Positions 1 to 6,921 of a stretch of 64,000 bases of DNA are shown here, piece after piece (the stretch's first letter is position 1; each line of letters begins with the position of its first letter). A model generated the notes under the pieces. It worked only from the letters and a program-made list of their open reading frames with translations, was not told the origin of the DNA and ran no database searches. The stretch comes from JABMMZ01 sp040403495 (lineage in GTDB: Bacteria; Bacteroidota; Bacteroidia; NS11-12g; UBA955). The stretch is from contig JBBAKM010000002.1 of assembly GCA_040403495.1 (NCBI GenBank), positions 62,001-126,000 on the forward strand, in the 5' to 3' direction. The position numbers were made by a program, and so were the translations under genes.

Positions 1-105
1 TTTTAGTACAGTGTCTTGTATTTCTGCGGCATTTGTCATTATATCATCCATTGCAGATGCCTTTTTTTTAAAATACCAACTCATGATGGTTCCGATAACT
101 GACAT
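1..105 (-). CDS. GH3 auxin-responsive promoter-like protein, N-terminal fragment
   Basis: An open frame starts with ATG at 105-103 on the minus strand and runs off the left edge after 35 codons. It reads MSVIGTIMSWYFKKK, then a helical stretch ending in IQDTVLK. Bacteroidota GH3-family acyl-adenylate/amide ligases often begin with a similar short 'SWFxKKR...IxxxxxxxxxVQ' helix, so I lean to that family. With only 35 residues no catalytic motif is visible and the call is tentative. A good minus-strand promoter sits 35 nt upstream, which supports this start over the in-frame Met at codon 8. Confidence 0.4.
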   Translation of the reverse strand, partial: MSVIGTIMSWYFKKKASAMDDIMTNAAEIQDTVLK

Positions 106-140
106 ACTTTTTCTTATTTGGGTCTATTTTCGTGGGTATG

Positions 141-173
141 CAAATGTATTATTTTTTTTAATCAATTTTACAA
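141..173 (-). promoter_or_regulatory. Promoter for the minus-strand GH3-like gene
   Basis: On the minus strand TTG (173-171) is followed after 22 nt by TACATTTG (148-141), matching the Bacteroidota -33 TTG / -7 TAnnTTTG pattern. The ATG at 105 lies 35 nt downstream. Confidence 0.5.
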
Positions 174-358
174 CATGCCATATTTGCTTATTTTATTATT
201 GGGAGTAAAAATTAATGGGCAAATGCTTCATTTCGGTTTAATAGGTTTATTTAATAAAACAGGGAATTTTAAACCATATTAAAGCTTGTTTTGGCCAAAA
301 CTTTTCATTTTTAAGAAGGATTCAATAATTAATTATTTTTTTCAATTATTTTTTTCTT

Positions 359-366
359 TACCTTTG
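359..366 (+). promoter_or_regulatory. -7 box of the tRNA-Leu promoter
   Basis: TACCTTTG lies 37 nt before the tRNA-Leu 5' end. No clear TTG is present at the expected -33 distance, only T-rich sequence. Trigger factor may share this transcript, since no terminator is visible between 486 and 621. Confidence 0.4.
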
Positions 367-403
367 CACCCCGTTCTTAAAGTTAAAACAAATCAAAATT
401 GAT

Positions 404-485
404 GCGGATGTGGCGTAATTGGTAGCCGTGCCAGACTTAGGATCTGGTGCCGAAAGGCGTGGGGGTTCGAGTCCCTTCATCCGCA
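404..485 (+). tRNA. tRNA-Leu (anticodon UAG)
   Basis: The acceptor stem GCGGATG (404-410) pairs with CATCCGC (478-484), followed by discriminator A at 485. The anticodon stem CCAGA/TCTGG encloses loop CTTAGGA with anticodon TAG at 438-440, which reads CUA leucine codons. A long variable arm precedes the T-arm, which contains GGTTCGAGTCC, as expected of a class II tRNA. CCA is not encoded. The 136 nt from here to the trigger factor start hold no other gene that I can support. Confidence 0.95.
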
Positions 486-621
486 CAATATTAGTTTTAT
501 TTAAGAGTTTGGGAATAGATAACGCCCTTTTAACATGATAATCCGCCATAAAACAGTTTGTTTTTTTTCTAATCATCACGTTATCAAATCAACTTATTTT
601 TTAAACAATACTTTTTAATAA

Positions 622-1995
622 ATGGAATTAAATTTCAATAAAACAGACGATTTACATGCTACATTAACTGTTGCATTAGGCAAAGAAGATTATAGTGATG
701 CCGTTGAAAAAGAATTAAAGAAAGCGCAAAAACAAATGTCTATCAAAGGGTTTAGACCCGGACATGCACCTATCGGAATGATTAAAAGCATGTACGGTAA
801 AAGTATTTTGGCTGAAGAAATTAATAAGATTGCAAGTCAAAAACTGTTCGCTTACCTAAAAGAAAACAATATTGATATTTTGGCTCAGCCACTTCCAAGT
901 GCTTCTGTAAAATCGGATGTTGATTTAGAAAACAAACAAGACTTTACGTTTGCATTTGATTTAGGGTTAGCTCCTAGTTTTGAATTTAATATTTCTGACA
1001 AAGACACCGTTGATTATTATGTAATATCTGTAGATGATGCAGAAGTGGACAAAGAAATTGAGTCATTAACCATGCGATTTGGCGAAATGTCTCCTGTAGA
1101 AGTTTCAGAAGAAAAAGACATTGTTTACGCAGATTTAACAGAATTAGACGAAAACAATGCACCTAGAGAAAATGGATTAGCTAACAAAAATGTTTCATTT
1201 ACGCCTGAATTGGTAAAAAATGAAGCATTGAAAGCGTCGTTGATTGGTTTAAAAAAAGGAGATGAAATAACACTTAATATTTTTGAATTACTTAATGACA
1301 ATGTTACTGTTATATCTTCATCATTAGGCATTGACAAAGAGGCAGTTGCGGAAATTAAACCAATGTTCAAATGTGTGGTTACTGAAATTTCGAGAAGAAA
1401 AGCGGCCGAAGTAAACCAAGACTTGTTTAACAAAGTAATGGGCGAGGGAGTAGTGACTTCAGAAGAAGATTTCAGAACTAAAATCAAAGAAAATTTAGAG
1501 TCATATTACAAAGGCGAGAGTGAGCACCACTTGGAACACATGATAGGCCATTTGATGGAAGAAAAACATTCATTCCAATTGCCTGATACTTTCTTAAAAA
1601 GATGGTTGCTTAACAATAAAGAAGAGCATTACAACGAACAAAACATTGACGAGCGTTATAGCAAAGAAGCTAAGGTATTAAAAGATGTATTGATTCGTGA
1701 AAAAGCAGCTCAATTGTTTGATGTAAAAGTTGAAATGCAAGACATTGAAGAAGCGTCTATTGGATACACATTGTCTATGTTTAGAAATTATGGATTGCAA
1801 AATCCGGATTTCGAATTGGTAAAAAAATTCAGTGATGACAGTTTGAAAAAACGTGAATTTGTTGAACAAATGAATGACATTGCCTTAAGACGTAAAGTAT
1901 TTGTAGCCATCAGAAACACAGTGAAGTTGAATGAAAAACCAATCACTATTGAGGCATTTTACAAATTAATAGAAGAACACAATCACCAACACTAA
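622..1995 (+). CDS. tig: Trigger factor (ribosome-associated chaperone)
   Basis: The 457-residue protein binds the ribosome near the exit tunnel and holds nascent chains. The ribosome-docking signature GFRPGHAP is at residues 43-50 in the N-terminal domain. The C-terminal half is helical and charged like the trigger factor arms. The middle part aligns poorly with a canonical FKBP-type prolyl isomerase domain, so isomerase activity is doubtful, as is common in Bacteroidota members. The ATG start gives the usual MELNF N-terminus. A strong terminator follows at 2058, so the gene ends its transcription unit. Confidence 0.95.
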   Translation: MELNFNKTDDLHATLTVALGKEDYSDAVEKELKKAQKQMSIKGFRPGHAPIGMIKSMYGKSILAEEINKIASQKLFAYLKENNIDILAQPLPSASVKSDVDLENKQDFTFAFDLGLAPSFEFNISDKDTVDYYVISVDDAEVDKEIESLTMRFGEMSPVEVSEEKDIVYADLTELDENNAPRENGLANKNVSFTPELVKNEALKASLIGLKKGDEITLNIFELLNDNVTVISSSLGIDKEAVAEIKPMFKCVVTEISRRKAAEVNQDLFNKVMGEGVVTSEEDFRTKIKENLESYYKGESEHHLEHMIGHLMEEKHSFQLPDTFLKRWLLNNKEEHYNEQNIDERYSKEAKVLKDVLIREKAAQLFDVKVEMQDIEEASIGYTLSMFRNYGLQNPDFELVKKFSDDSLKKREFVEQMNDIALRRKVFVAIRNTVKLNEKPITIEAFYKLIEEHNHQH

Positions 1996-2057
1996 GTTTG
2001 GGGAATACAGCAATTAAAATCAGTTAATTTAACTGTTGTTTAGATTTGCTAATAATT

Positions 2058-2104
2058 AATGACGCTTAGAAGTAAATTTTATACTTTTTAAGCGTCATTT
2101 TTTT
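2058..2104 (+). terminator. Rho-independent terminator after tig
   Basis: AATGACGCTTA (2058-2068) pairs perfectly with TAAGCGTCATT (2089-2099), the inner part also pairs (AAGTA/TACTT), and a T-run ends at 2104. It ends the tig transcript and insulates the cargo gene that follows. Confidence 0.9.
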
Positions 2105-2156
2105 GTCACATTTTTTTAGTAATCAACAATTACATTTATTTCGTTAAAGTGTTGCT

Positions 2157-2164
2157 TACCTTTG
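2157..2164 (+). promoter_or_regulatory. -7 box for the 2178 cargo gene
   Basis: TACCTTTG matches TAnnTTTG and ends 13 nt before the ATG at 2178. The -33 element is not clear. Confidence 0.45.
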
Positions 2165-2177
2165 TTAAAAGAATAAT

Positions 2178-3770
2178 ATGAAAAGAAAGCTATACAATTA
2201 TTTTAAAACTAGTCTATTTTTAATATTTATTTTTATTGGAACTTCAGCAAAAGCTCAAGTCCCTGTTGCAGATTTTATTGTTTGTAAGAAGACAATTGAA
2301 ATATATGAAGTTATCCAATTAATTGATTTATCTACCAATTCGCCAAATGCGTGGTTTTGGGATATTAATTATTGTAATTATGACTCAACGGGGCCTCGTT
2401 TAGATGACGGGTCTGTAGAAGCTGATCCAAATGCTTTGGGTAGAGATCAATTTAGTCATAACCCAGAATTGCAATTTTTTGACTCAGGTTGTTACACAAT
2501 CACGTTAAAAGTAAGCAATCAAAATGGTTCTTCAACGGTAGTGAAAAAAGGCATTATTAATGTATTAAATACAAGGAGTACTTTTTTAGGATATGGATAC
2601 ACTTACACAGACTTTAACTTTGGAAAAATCTATGACAACGGTGGGGGCATCGGAGAAAAAGACATGGATTATTTTAACAATCAAGGTTCTGGAACTAGAA
2701 CTAATTTAAAAATATTGCCATCTAACAATAAAAAAATAACGATAAATTTTAAACAAATCAAATTAGCCGATGCAGGTGATTTTATTACAATTTACGATTC
2801 AGACACTGTTTCATCTAATATTTTAGCTGTTATAACAAACGCTAATAACGGACAAAATCTGACATTTAAGTCTACACAATCAAAAATATATATAACCTTT
2901 GAAACAAATTCGATTGGTACAGACAGTGGTTTTTATGCCGAATATTATACTGATTACAACCCTTATGTTGTAAACAAAGAAATAAATGTAGTAAGAAATT
3001 TAGTCAATGTTCAGTCAGTTTTCACAAACAAAAACCAAGAAGATTATATTAAAAATTATACTAGAAAGTGGTATGTAAACAACAATTTACAATCATCGTT
3101 TACAAATATGGATACTTTGAAATGTACATTTACAAACACAAGCGCTTACCAAGTATGTCTTAAAATAAGTGATTGTGATACATCTTTTCAGTATTGTGTT
3201 GTTGATAGCAATAAAACGTGTGAAGCTTATTTTGAAGTTTATCCTGACACAACCTTGAATTACAGTGGTATTATTCAAGATTTTTCAACAGCCTCAACAA
3301 CTTCAACTTATTTATGGGATTTTGGAGACGGCGATACTACTATTACAAAAACACCAACTCACACATACACAGGACAAGGGGTTTACAATTTATGTTTAAC
3401 CATAAATGACAGTTCTTGTGTTTCTCAGTATTGTAAAAACGTTGGTTTTGACTCCTCTGGTAATTTGTTAGCAGCTTTGAAACCTTTCTCGATAAAAATT
3501 GTAGATAAAAATGGAAATTCTTTGGCATTAAGTAAAATTACATTTGAAAACTTTGATTTTTATCCAAATCCTGTTCAAACTTATCTCACCATAAAAGACT
3601 TTGATTTTGTAAATTACAAAATGGAACTATACAATTCATCTGGACAGATTATTAACAAAAATATATCTAATGAAATAATTGATTTTTCCAACTTTTCTAA
3701 TGGATTGTATTTTTTAAAAATCACTGATATGTTGGGAGAACATAAAACATACAAAGTGCTGAAATACTAG
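2178..3770 (+). CDS. Secreted PKD/CUB-domain protein with T9SS type A sorting domain
   Basis: The 530-residue surface or secreted protein begins with a signal peptide (lysines, hydrophobic core, cleavage near AKAQ at about residue 27). A first PKD-like module covers about 30-130. A CUB-like beta-sandwich covers about 165-255 (DAGDFITIYD, then SGFYAEYY). A second PKD-like module covers about 345-420 with the typical YLWDFGDG motif. From about residue 458 there is a C-terminal sorting domain (FYPNP near its start, ending in KVLKY) that sends the protein through the type IX system for cleavage and surface attachment. PKD and CUB modules suggest adhesion or glycan binding; no catalytic domain is visible. 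It is monocistronic, with a terminator upstream and a promoter box before it. Confidence 0.85.
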   Translation: MKRKLYNYFKTSLFLIFIFIGTSAKAQVPVADFIVCKKTIEIYEVIQLIDLSTNSPNAWFWDINYCNYDSTGPRLDDGSVEADPNALGRDQFSHNPELQFFDSGCYTITLKVSNQNGSSTVVKKGIINVLNTRSTFLGYGYTYTDFNFGKIYDNGGGIGEKDMDYFNNQGSGTRTNLKILPSNNKKITINFKQIKLADAGDFITIYDSDTVSSNILAVITNANNGQNLTFKSTQSKIYITFETNSIGTDSGFYAEYYTDYNPYVVNKEINVVRNLVNVQSVFTNKNQEDYIKNYTRKWYVNNNLQSSFTNMDTLKCTFTNTSAYQVCLKISDCDTSFQYCVVDSNKTCEAYFEVYPDTTLNYSGIIQDFSTASTTSTYLWDFGDGDTTITKTPTHTYTGQGVYNLCLTINDSSCVSQYCKNVGFDSSGNLLAALKPFSIKIVDKNGNSLALSKITFENFDFYPNPVQTYLTIKDFDFVNYKMELYNSSGQIINKNISNEIIDFSNFSNGLYFLKITDMLGEHKTYKVLKY

Positions 3771-3821
3771 ATTTAATTAACTTTTTTTGACTAAAGAAGT
3801 GAAATAAACTAACTCTACAAT

Positions 3822-4115
3822 ATGAAAAGCGATGAAGAAATATTACAATCTCTCATAGCTGGCGGCTTAATTGGCGCAGCCTTAGGTGCATTGCTATCAA
3901 AAAACAGAGAAGATGGGGCAACACTTGGTGCATTAGCTGGTGCAGCAATATTAGCTACTTATAAAGCAAATGAAAAAGCCATGCAAACCAATTTGCCAAT
4001 GTATATAGAAGAAAATGGCAGCTTGTACCAAATTCAATCAGGTGAAGAAAAAAAGTTTATTAGAACTATAGAAAAACCTGCTGTAAAATTAAAAAATAAT
4101 TTTAAGCTTAAATAA
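3822..4115 (+). CDS. Small glycine-zipper protein, partner of a zeta-toxin-like gene
   Basis: The 97-residue protein has two glycine-zipper-like hydrophobic stretches (about 12-25, AGGLIGAALGALL, and 33-46), a charged middle and a basic C-terminus. It has no signal peptide and may insert in or associate with a membrane. Its stop codon is followed one base later by the ATG of the broken zeta-toxin-like gene at 4117, so the two formed one transcription unit. From memory, similar small proteins sit before zeta-type kinases in other Bacteroidota, so an immunity or regulatory role is possible, but this is inference. With its partner broken it may now have no function. Confidence 0.6.
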   Translation: MKSDEEILQSLIAGGLIGAALGALLSKNREDGATLGALAGAAILATYKANEKAMQTNLPMYIEENGSLYQIQSGEEKKFIRTIEKPAVKLKNNFKLK

Positions 4116-4116
4116 T

Positions 4117-4345
4117 ATGGTTGCGAAACGAATGAGAGTTTTTGCAGGGCCTAATGGTTCTGGGAAAACTACCGTAGTAAAAAGATTACAGGCAGAAATG
4201 CCATTTGGCTTATATTTGGGATAATTCGGCAACAACCAGTTTATTAGTAGCAGAGATAACCGATGGTGTAGATGTGAAAATAATAGATACAGAAAAAGTG
4301 CCTAACTGGTTTGTAAAATACCTTGCTAACCAAATTGATGGATAG
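4117..4345 (+). pseudogene. Internally deleted zeta-toxin-like P-loop kinase
   Basis: The first frame (4117-4224) gives MRVFAGPNGSGKTTVVKRL, a Walker A start typical of zeta-toxin-like kinases (the VFAGPNGSGKTT form), and stops after 35 residues. The next frame (about 4208-4345) gives AYIWDNS, VAEITDG and VPNWFVKYL, which matches the C-terminal tail of the same family. About 150-200 internal residues are missing, so the gene is a scar left by a deletion plus frameshift near 4207-4212. Zeta toxins phosphorylate UDP-sugars or other small substrates. The remnant keeps only the nucleotide-binding loop and tail and cannot be active. Confidence 0.75.
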
Positions 4346-4445
4346 GCTTATAGTTATTATATCTTTGATTTCTACCCGAGGTTAAGATGACTTTCCTTTA
4401 ATAGAATATTTTTTTGAAGTAAGAAATGCGTTTTATCAATAATAA

Positions 4446-4478
4446 TTACTTCGTAAAAATCTAGAGTGTAAGTTTGGC
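4446..4478 (-). other. Half of an attC-like site
   Basis: This copy keeps the loop-proximal part and one arm ending in GTTTGGC (4472-4478), but the opposite arm with GCCCAAC is absent. It marks the broken left end of the repeat array. Confidence 0.4.
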
Positions 4479-4636
4479 ATAATCCTAAACCCGTTTATCG
4501 ATAAAATGACGAATATTAACAAAGTTAGCAAAACATATTTTTAGGGATGTTTAGGTAATTTTGAATTTAAATGAGCGACTAATATTTTGTAAATCAATAT
4601 TCTGCAAATATTGAAACAAAATAATGGTCGGGATAA

Positions 4637-4690
4637 GCCCAACTAACATCTACACTTTTACTTCGTAAAAATCTAGAGTGTAAGTTTGGC
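4637..4690 (-). other. attC-like recombination site (copy 1)
   Basis: Read on the minus strand, GCCAAAC (4690-4684) and GTTGGGC (4643-4637) bracket a 54-nt hairpin. GTTGGGC fits the integron R' core GTTRRRY exactly; GCCAAAC fits the R'' core RYYYAAC with one mismatch. The arms pair through ACA/TGT, TCTA/TAGA and TTTTAC/GTAAAA around loop GAA. One unpaired C lies between ACA and TCTA on the R'' side, where attC sites carry a conserved extrahelical base. No integrase gene is in the window. A simple palindromic repeat remains possible. Confidence 0.45.
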
Positions 4691-4848
4691 ATAATCCTAA
4701 ACCCGTTTATCGATAAAATGACGAATATTAACAAAGTTAGCAAAACATATTTTTAGGGATGTTTAGGTAATTTTGAATTTAAATGAGCGACTAATATTTT
4801 GTAAATCAATATTCTGCAAATATTGAAACAAAATAATGGTCGGGATAA

Positions 4849-4902
4849 GCCCAACTAACATCTACACTTTTACTTCGTAAAAATCTAGAGTGTAAGTTTG
4901 GC
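4849..4902 (-). other. attC-like recombination site (copy 2)
   Basis: This site is identical to the one at 4637-4690, shifted by 212 bp, with cores GCCAAAC (4902-4896) and GTTGGGC (4855-4849) on the minus strand. It lies 43 bp before clpP, and its outer arm contains TAAGTTTG (4893-4900), which could act as a -7 box for clpP. Confidence 0.45.
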
Positions 4903-4945
4903 ATAAAACAAAATTTGCATTAATATTGTTGTTTAATATAATATT

Positions 4946-5641
4946 ATGGACCAAGGTAAAGAATTTCAAAAATACGCGACTAAACATTTAGGTTTAAACA
5001 GTTTGATGGTAGACCGTTACATACATAGCGCTACTCCTCATAATATCACTAATTTAACCCCTAATATTATTGAAGAAAGACCGTTGAACATTGCGGCAAT
5101 GGATATTTTTTCAAGATTAATGATGGATAGAATCATTTTCCTAGGAGTAGGAATCAATGACGAAGTTGCCAATATCGTAATGGGTCAGTTGTTGTTTTTG
5201 GAAAGCACTAATCCAAATAGAGATATTCAAATTTACATAAACAGCCCAGGTGGAAGTGTGTATGCTGGTTTGGGTATATATGACACCATGCAATATATTT
5301 CAAGTGACATAGCGACAATCTGTACAGGAATGGCAGCAAGTATGGGTGCCGTATTGATGTGTGCAGGTGCTCATGGCAAAAGAACTGCTTTGAAACACAG
5401 TAGAGTAATGATACATCAACCACTAGGCGGTGCGCAAGGGCAGGCCTCTGAAATTGAAATTACCTACCGCGAAATTTCTAAATTAAAAAAAGAATTGTAC
5501 GACATTATTGCACACCACAGTGGTCAACCCTTCGAGAAAGTTGAAAAAGACAGTGATAGAGATTATTGGATGACCTCAGAAGAAGCGAAAGCATATGGTA
5601 TGGTGGATGAAGTTTTGACAAAAAACATCAATAAAAAATAA
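4946..5641 (+). CDS. clpP: ATP-dependent Clp protease proteolytic subunit
   Basis: The 231-residue serine peptidase forms the barrel that degrades proteins delivered by ClpX. The catalytic triad is visible: Ser132 in GMAASMG, His157 in MIHQPL and Asp206 in DRDYWM. The N-terminus is longer than in E. coli ClpP and may be a propeptide. The stop codon overlaps the clpX ATG by one base, so translation is coupled. The upstream region is occupied by the attC-like tandem repeat, which may supply the promoter (TAAGTTTG at 4893-4900). Confidence 0.97.
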   Translation: MDQGKEFQKYATKHLGLNSLMVDRYIHSATPHNITNLTPNIIEERPLNIAAMDIFSRLMMDRIIFLGVGINDEVANIVMGQLLFLESTNPNRDIQIYINSPGGSVYAGLGIYDTMQYISSDIATICTGMAASMGAVLMCAGAHGKRTALKHSRVMIHQPLGGAQGQASEIEITYREISKLKKELYDIIAHHSGQPFEKVEKDSDRDYWMTSEEAKAYGMVDEVLTKNINKK

Positions 5642-6870
5642 TGGCAAGTAAAAAAACCTCTAGTTTCTGTTCTTTCTGCGGCAAGCCTAAGGAGGAATCG
5701 AACATGTTGATTTCTGGTATTGAGGCCAATATTTGTGATGCTTGTGTGGAACAAGCTTCAAAAATAGTAGAGGTTGAATTGGGTGGTCAAAACAAAAAGA
5801 AAAAATCAGACCCTGATTTTAAAATCAATTTACTAAAACCCGCTGATATCAAAAAGCACTTGGATGAATATGTAATTGGTCAGGAACAAGCCAAAAAAGT
5901 ACTTTCTGTATCTATTTACAACCATTACAAGCGTTTATTGAATTACCCAGGGGATGACGATACAGAAATAGAAAAATCGAATGTTTTGATGGTTGGTGAA
6001 ACAGGTACCGGAAAAACATTATTGGTTAGAACCCTAGCCAAAATACTGAAAGTTCCCTTTTGTATTGCCGATGCAACTGTATTAACAGAAGCAGGATATG
6101 TGGGCGAAGATGTAGAAAGTGTTATTTCTAGATTATACCAAGCCAGCGATTACGATGTCGATGCGACTCAAAGAGGGATTGTATATATTGATGAAATTGA
6201 TAAAATAGCGCGTAAAGGTGATAATCCTTCTATCAGTAGAGATGTAAGTGGTGAAGGTGTTCAACAAGGATTGCTGAAGCTTTTGGAAGGCACTATCGCT
6301 AACATTGCACCTGAAGGGGGACGTAAACATCCTGACCAAAAATTTGTAAAAATAGACACTAAAAACATTCTCTTTATTTGTGGAGGTGCTTTCAGTGGTA
6401 TTGACAAGATAATTGCAAAAAGATTAAATACCAATGCGATAGGTTTTAATAGCGCACAACAATCCAATGCTTCACTCGAATTAATAGAACAAGTTGCGCC
6501 TTCTGATTTAAGAAGTTTTGGATTAATTCCCGAAATTATAGGAAGAATGCCAATGATTACTTTCCTACAACCGCTGGACAGGGAAGCACTTAAAAACATC
6601 TTAATTAAGCCGAAAAACGCATTAATTAAACAATACGTTAAATTGATGGAAATAGAAGGTATTAAATTGCATTTCGACAAAAAAGCCATTGAATTAATTG
6701 TGAGCAAAGCGGTTGAGTTCAAACTAGGCGCCAGAGGATTAAGAACCATTTGCGAAAAATTAATGCTCGATGTGATGTATGAAGCGCCATCAAAAAGCGA
6801 CAAAGAAGTAACCATTACCGCTGACATGGTAGTGAGCAAATTGGCCGATTTGGATACGAAAGCGGCATAA
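5641..6870 (+). CDS. clpX: ATP-dependent Clp protease ATPase subunit ClpX
   Basis: The 409-residue AAA+ unfoldase recognises and threads substrates into ClpP. An N-terminal C4 zinc-binding domain uses Cys10, Cys13, Cys32 and Cys35. Walker A GETGTGKT is at 119-126, the pore loop GYVG at 152-155 and Walker B VYIDEID at 181-187. The sensor 2 region includes GARGLR near the C-terminus. It starts inside the last base of the clpP stop codon, the tight clpP-clpX order found in many bacteria. A small hairpin (AGAGG-GATT-CCTCT) without a T-run follows the stop. Confidence 0.97.
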   Translation: MASKKTSSFCSFCGKPKEESNMLISGIEANICDACVEQASKIVEVELGGQNKKKKSDPDFKINLLKPADIKKHLDEYVIGQEQAKKVLSVSIYNHYKRLLNYPGDDDTEIEKSNVLMVGETGTGKTLLVRTLAKILKVPFCIADATVLTEAGYVGEDVESVISRLYQASDYDVDATQRGIVYIDEIDKIARKGDNPSISRDVSGEGVQQGLLKLLEGTIANIAPEGGRKHPDQKFVKIDTKNILFICGGAFSGIDKIIAKRLNTNAIGFNSAQQSNASLELIEQVAPSDLRSFGLIPEIIGRMPMITFLQPLDREALKNILIKPKNALIKQYVKLMEIEGIKLHFDKKAIELIVSKAVEFKLGARGLRTICEKLMLDVMYEAPSKSDKEVTITADMVVSKLADLDTKAA

Positions 6871-6921
6871 GAGGGATTCCTCTATACAACGATTTGACTT
6901 TTCATCTTGTCTTGTTTAAAA

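Larger units (their letters stand above)
4446..4906 (+). repeat. Tandem 212-bp direct repeat, two full copies plus a partial third
   Basis: Copy 1 is 4446-4657, copy 2 is 4658-4869, and a partial third copy of 37 bp is 4870-4906. By eye the two full copies are identical, so the duplication is recent or kept uniform. Neither strand holds a convincing gene; the longest minus-strand frame is about 32 codons and crosses the hairpin. The unit boundaries fall inside a hairpin that looks like an integron attC site. The 100 bp before the repeat (4346-4445) hold nothing recognisable. Confidence 0.95.

Noticed and set aside
11..208. 65-codon plus-strand frame at the left edge
   Set aside because: It opposes the GH3-like start and its promoter; composition is that of AT-rich noncoding sequence.
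358..579. Minus-strand frame over tRNA-Leu
   Set aside because: It runs antisense through the tRNA; its protein contains the translated T-arm.
4446..4906. Possible CRISPR array
   Set aside because: The unit is 212 bp with two identical full copies, with no short repeats alternating with unique spacers.
6261..6839. 192-codon frame antisense to clpX
   Set aside because: It lies wholly inside clpX, whose motifs are intact, and its product matches nothing I recognise; a shadow of clpX codon use.
6866..6884. Hairpin AGAGG-GATT-CCTCT after clpX as a terminator
   Set aside because: The stem is short and no T-run follows; it may be chance.
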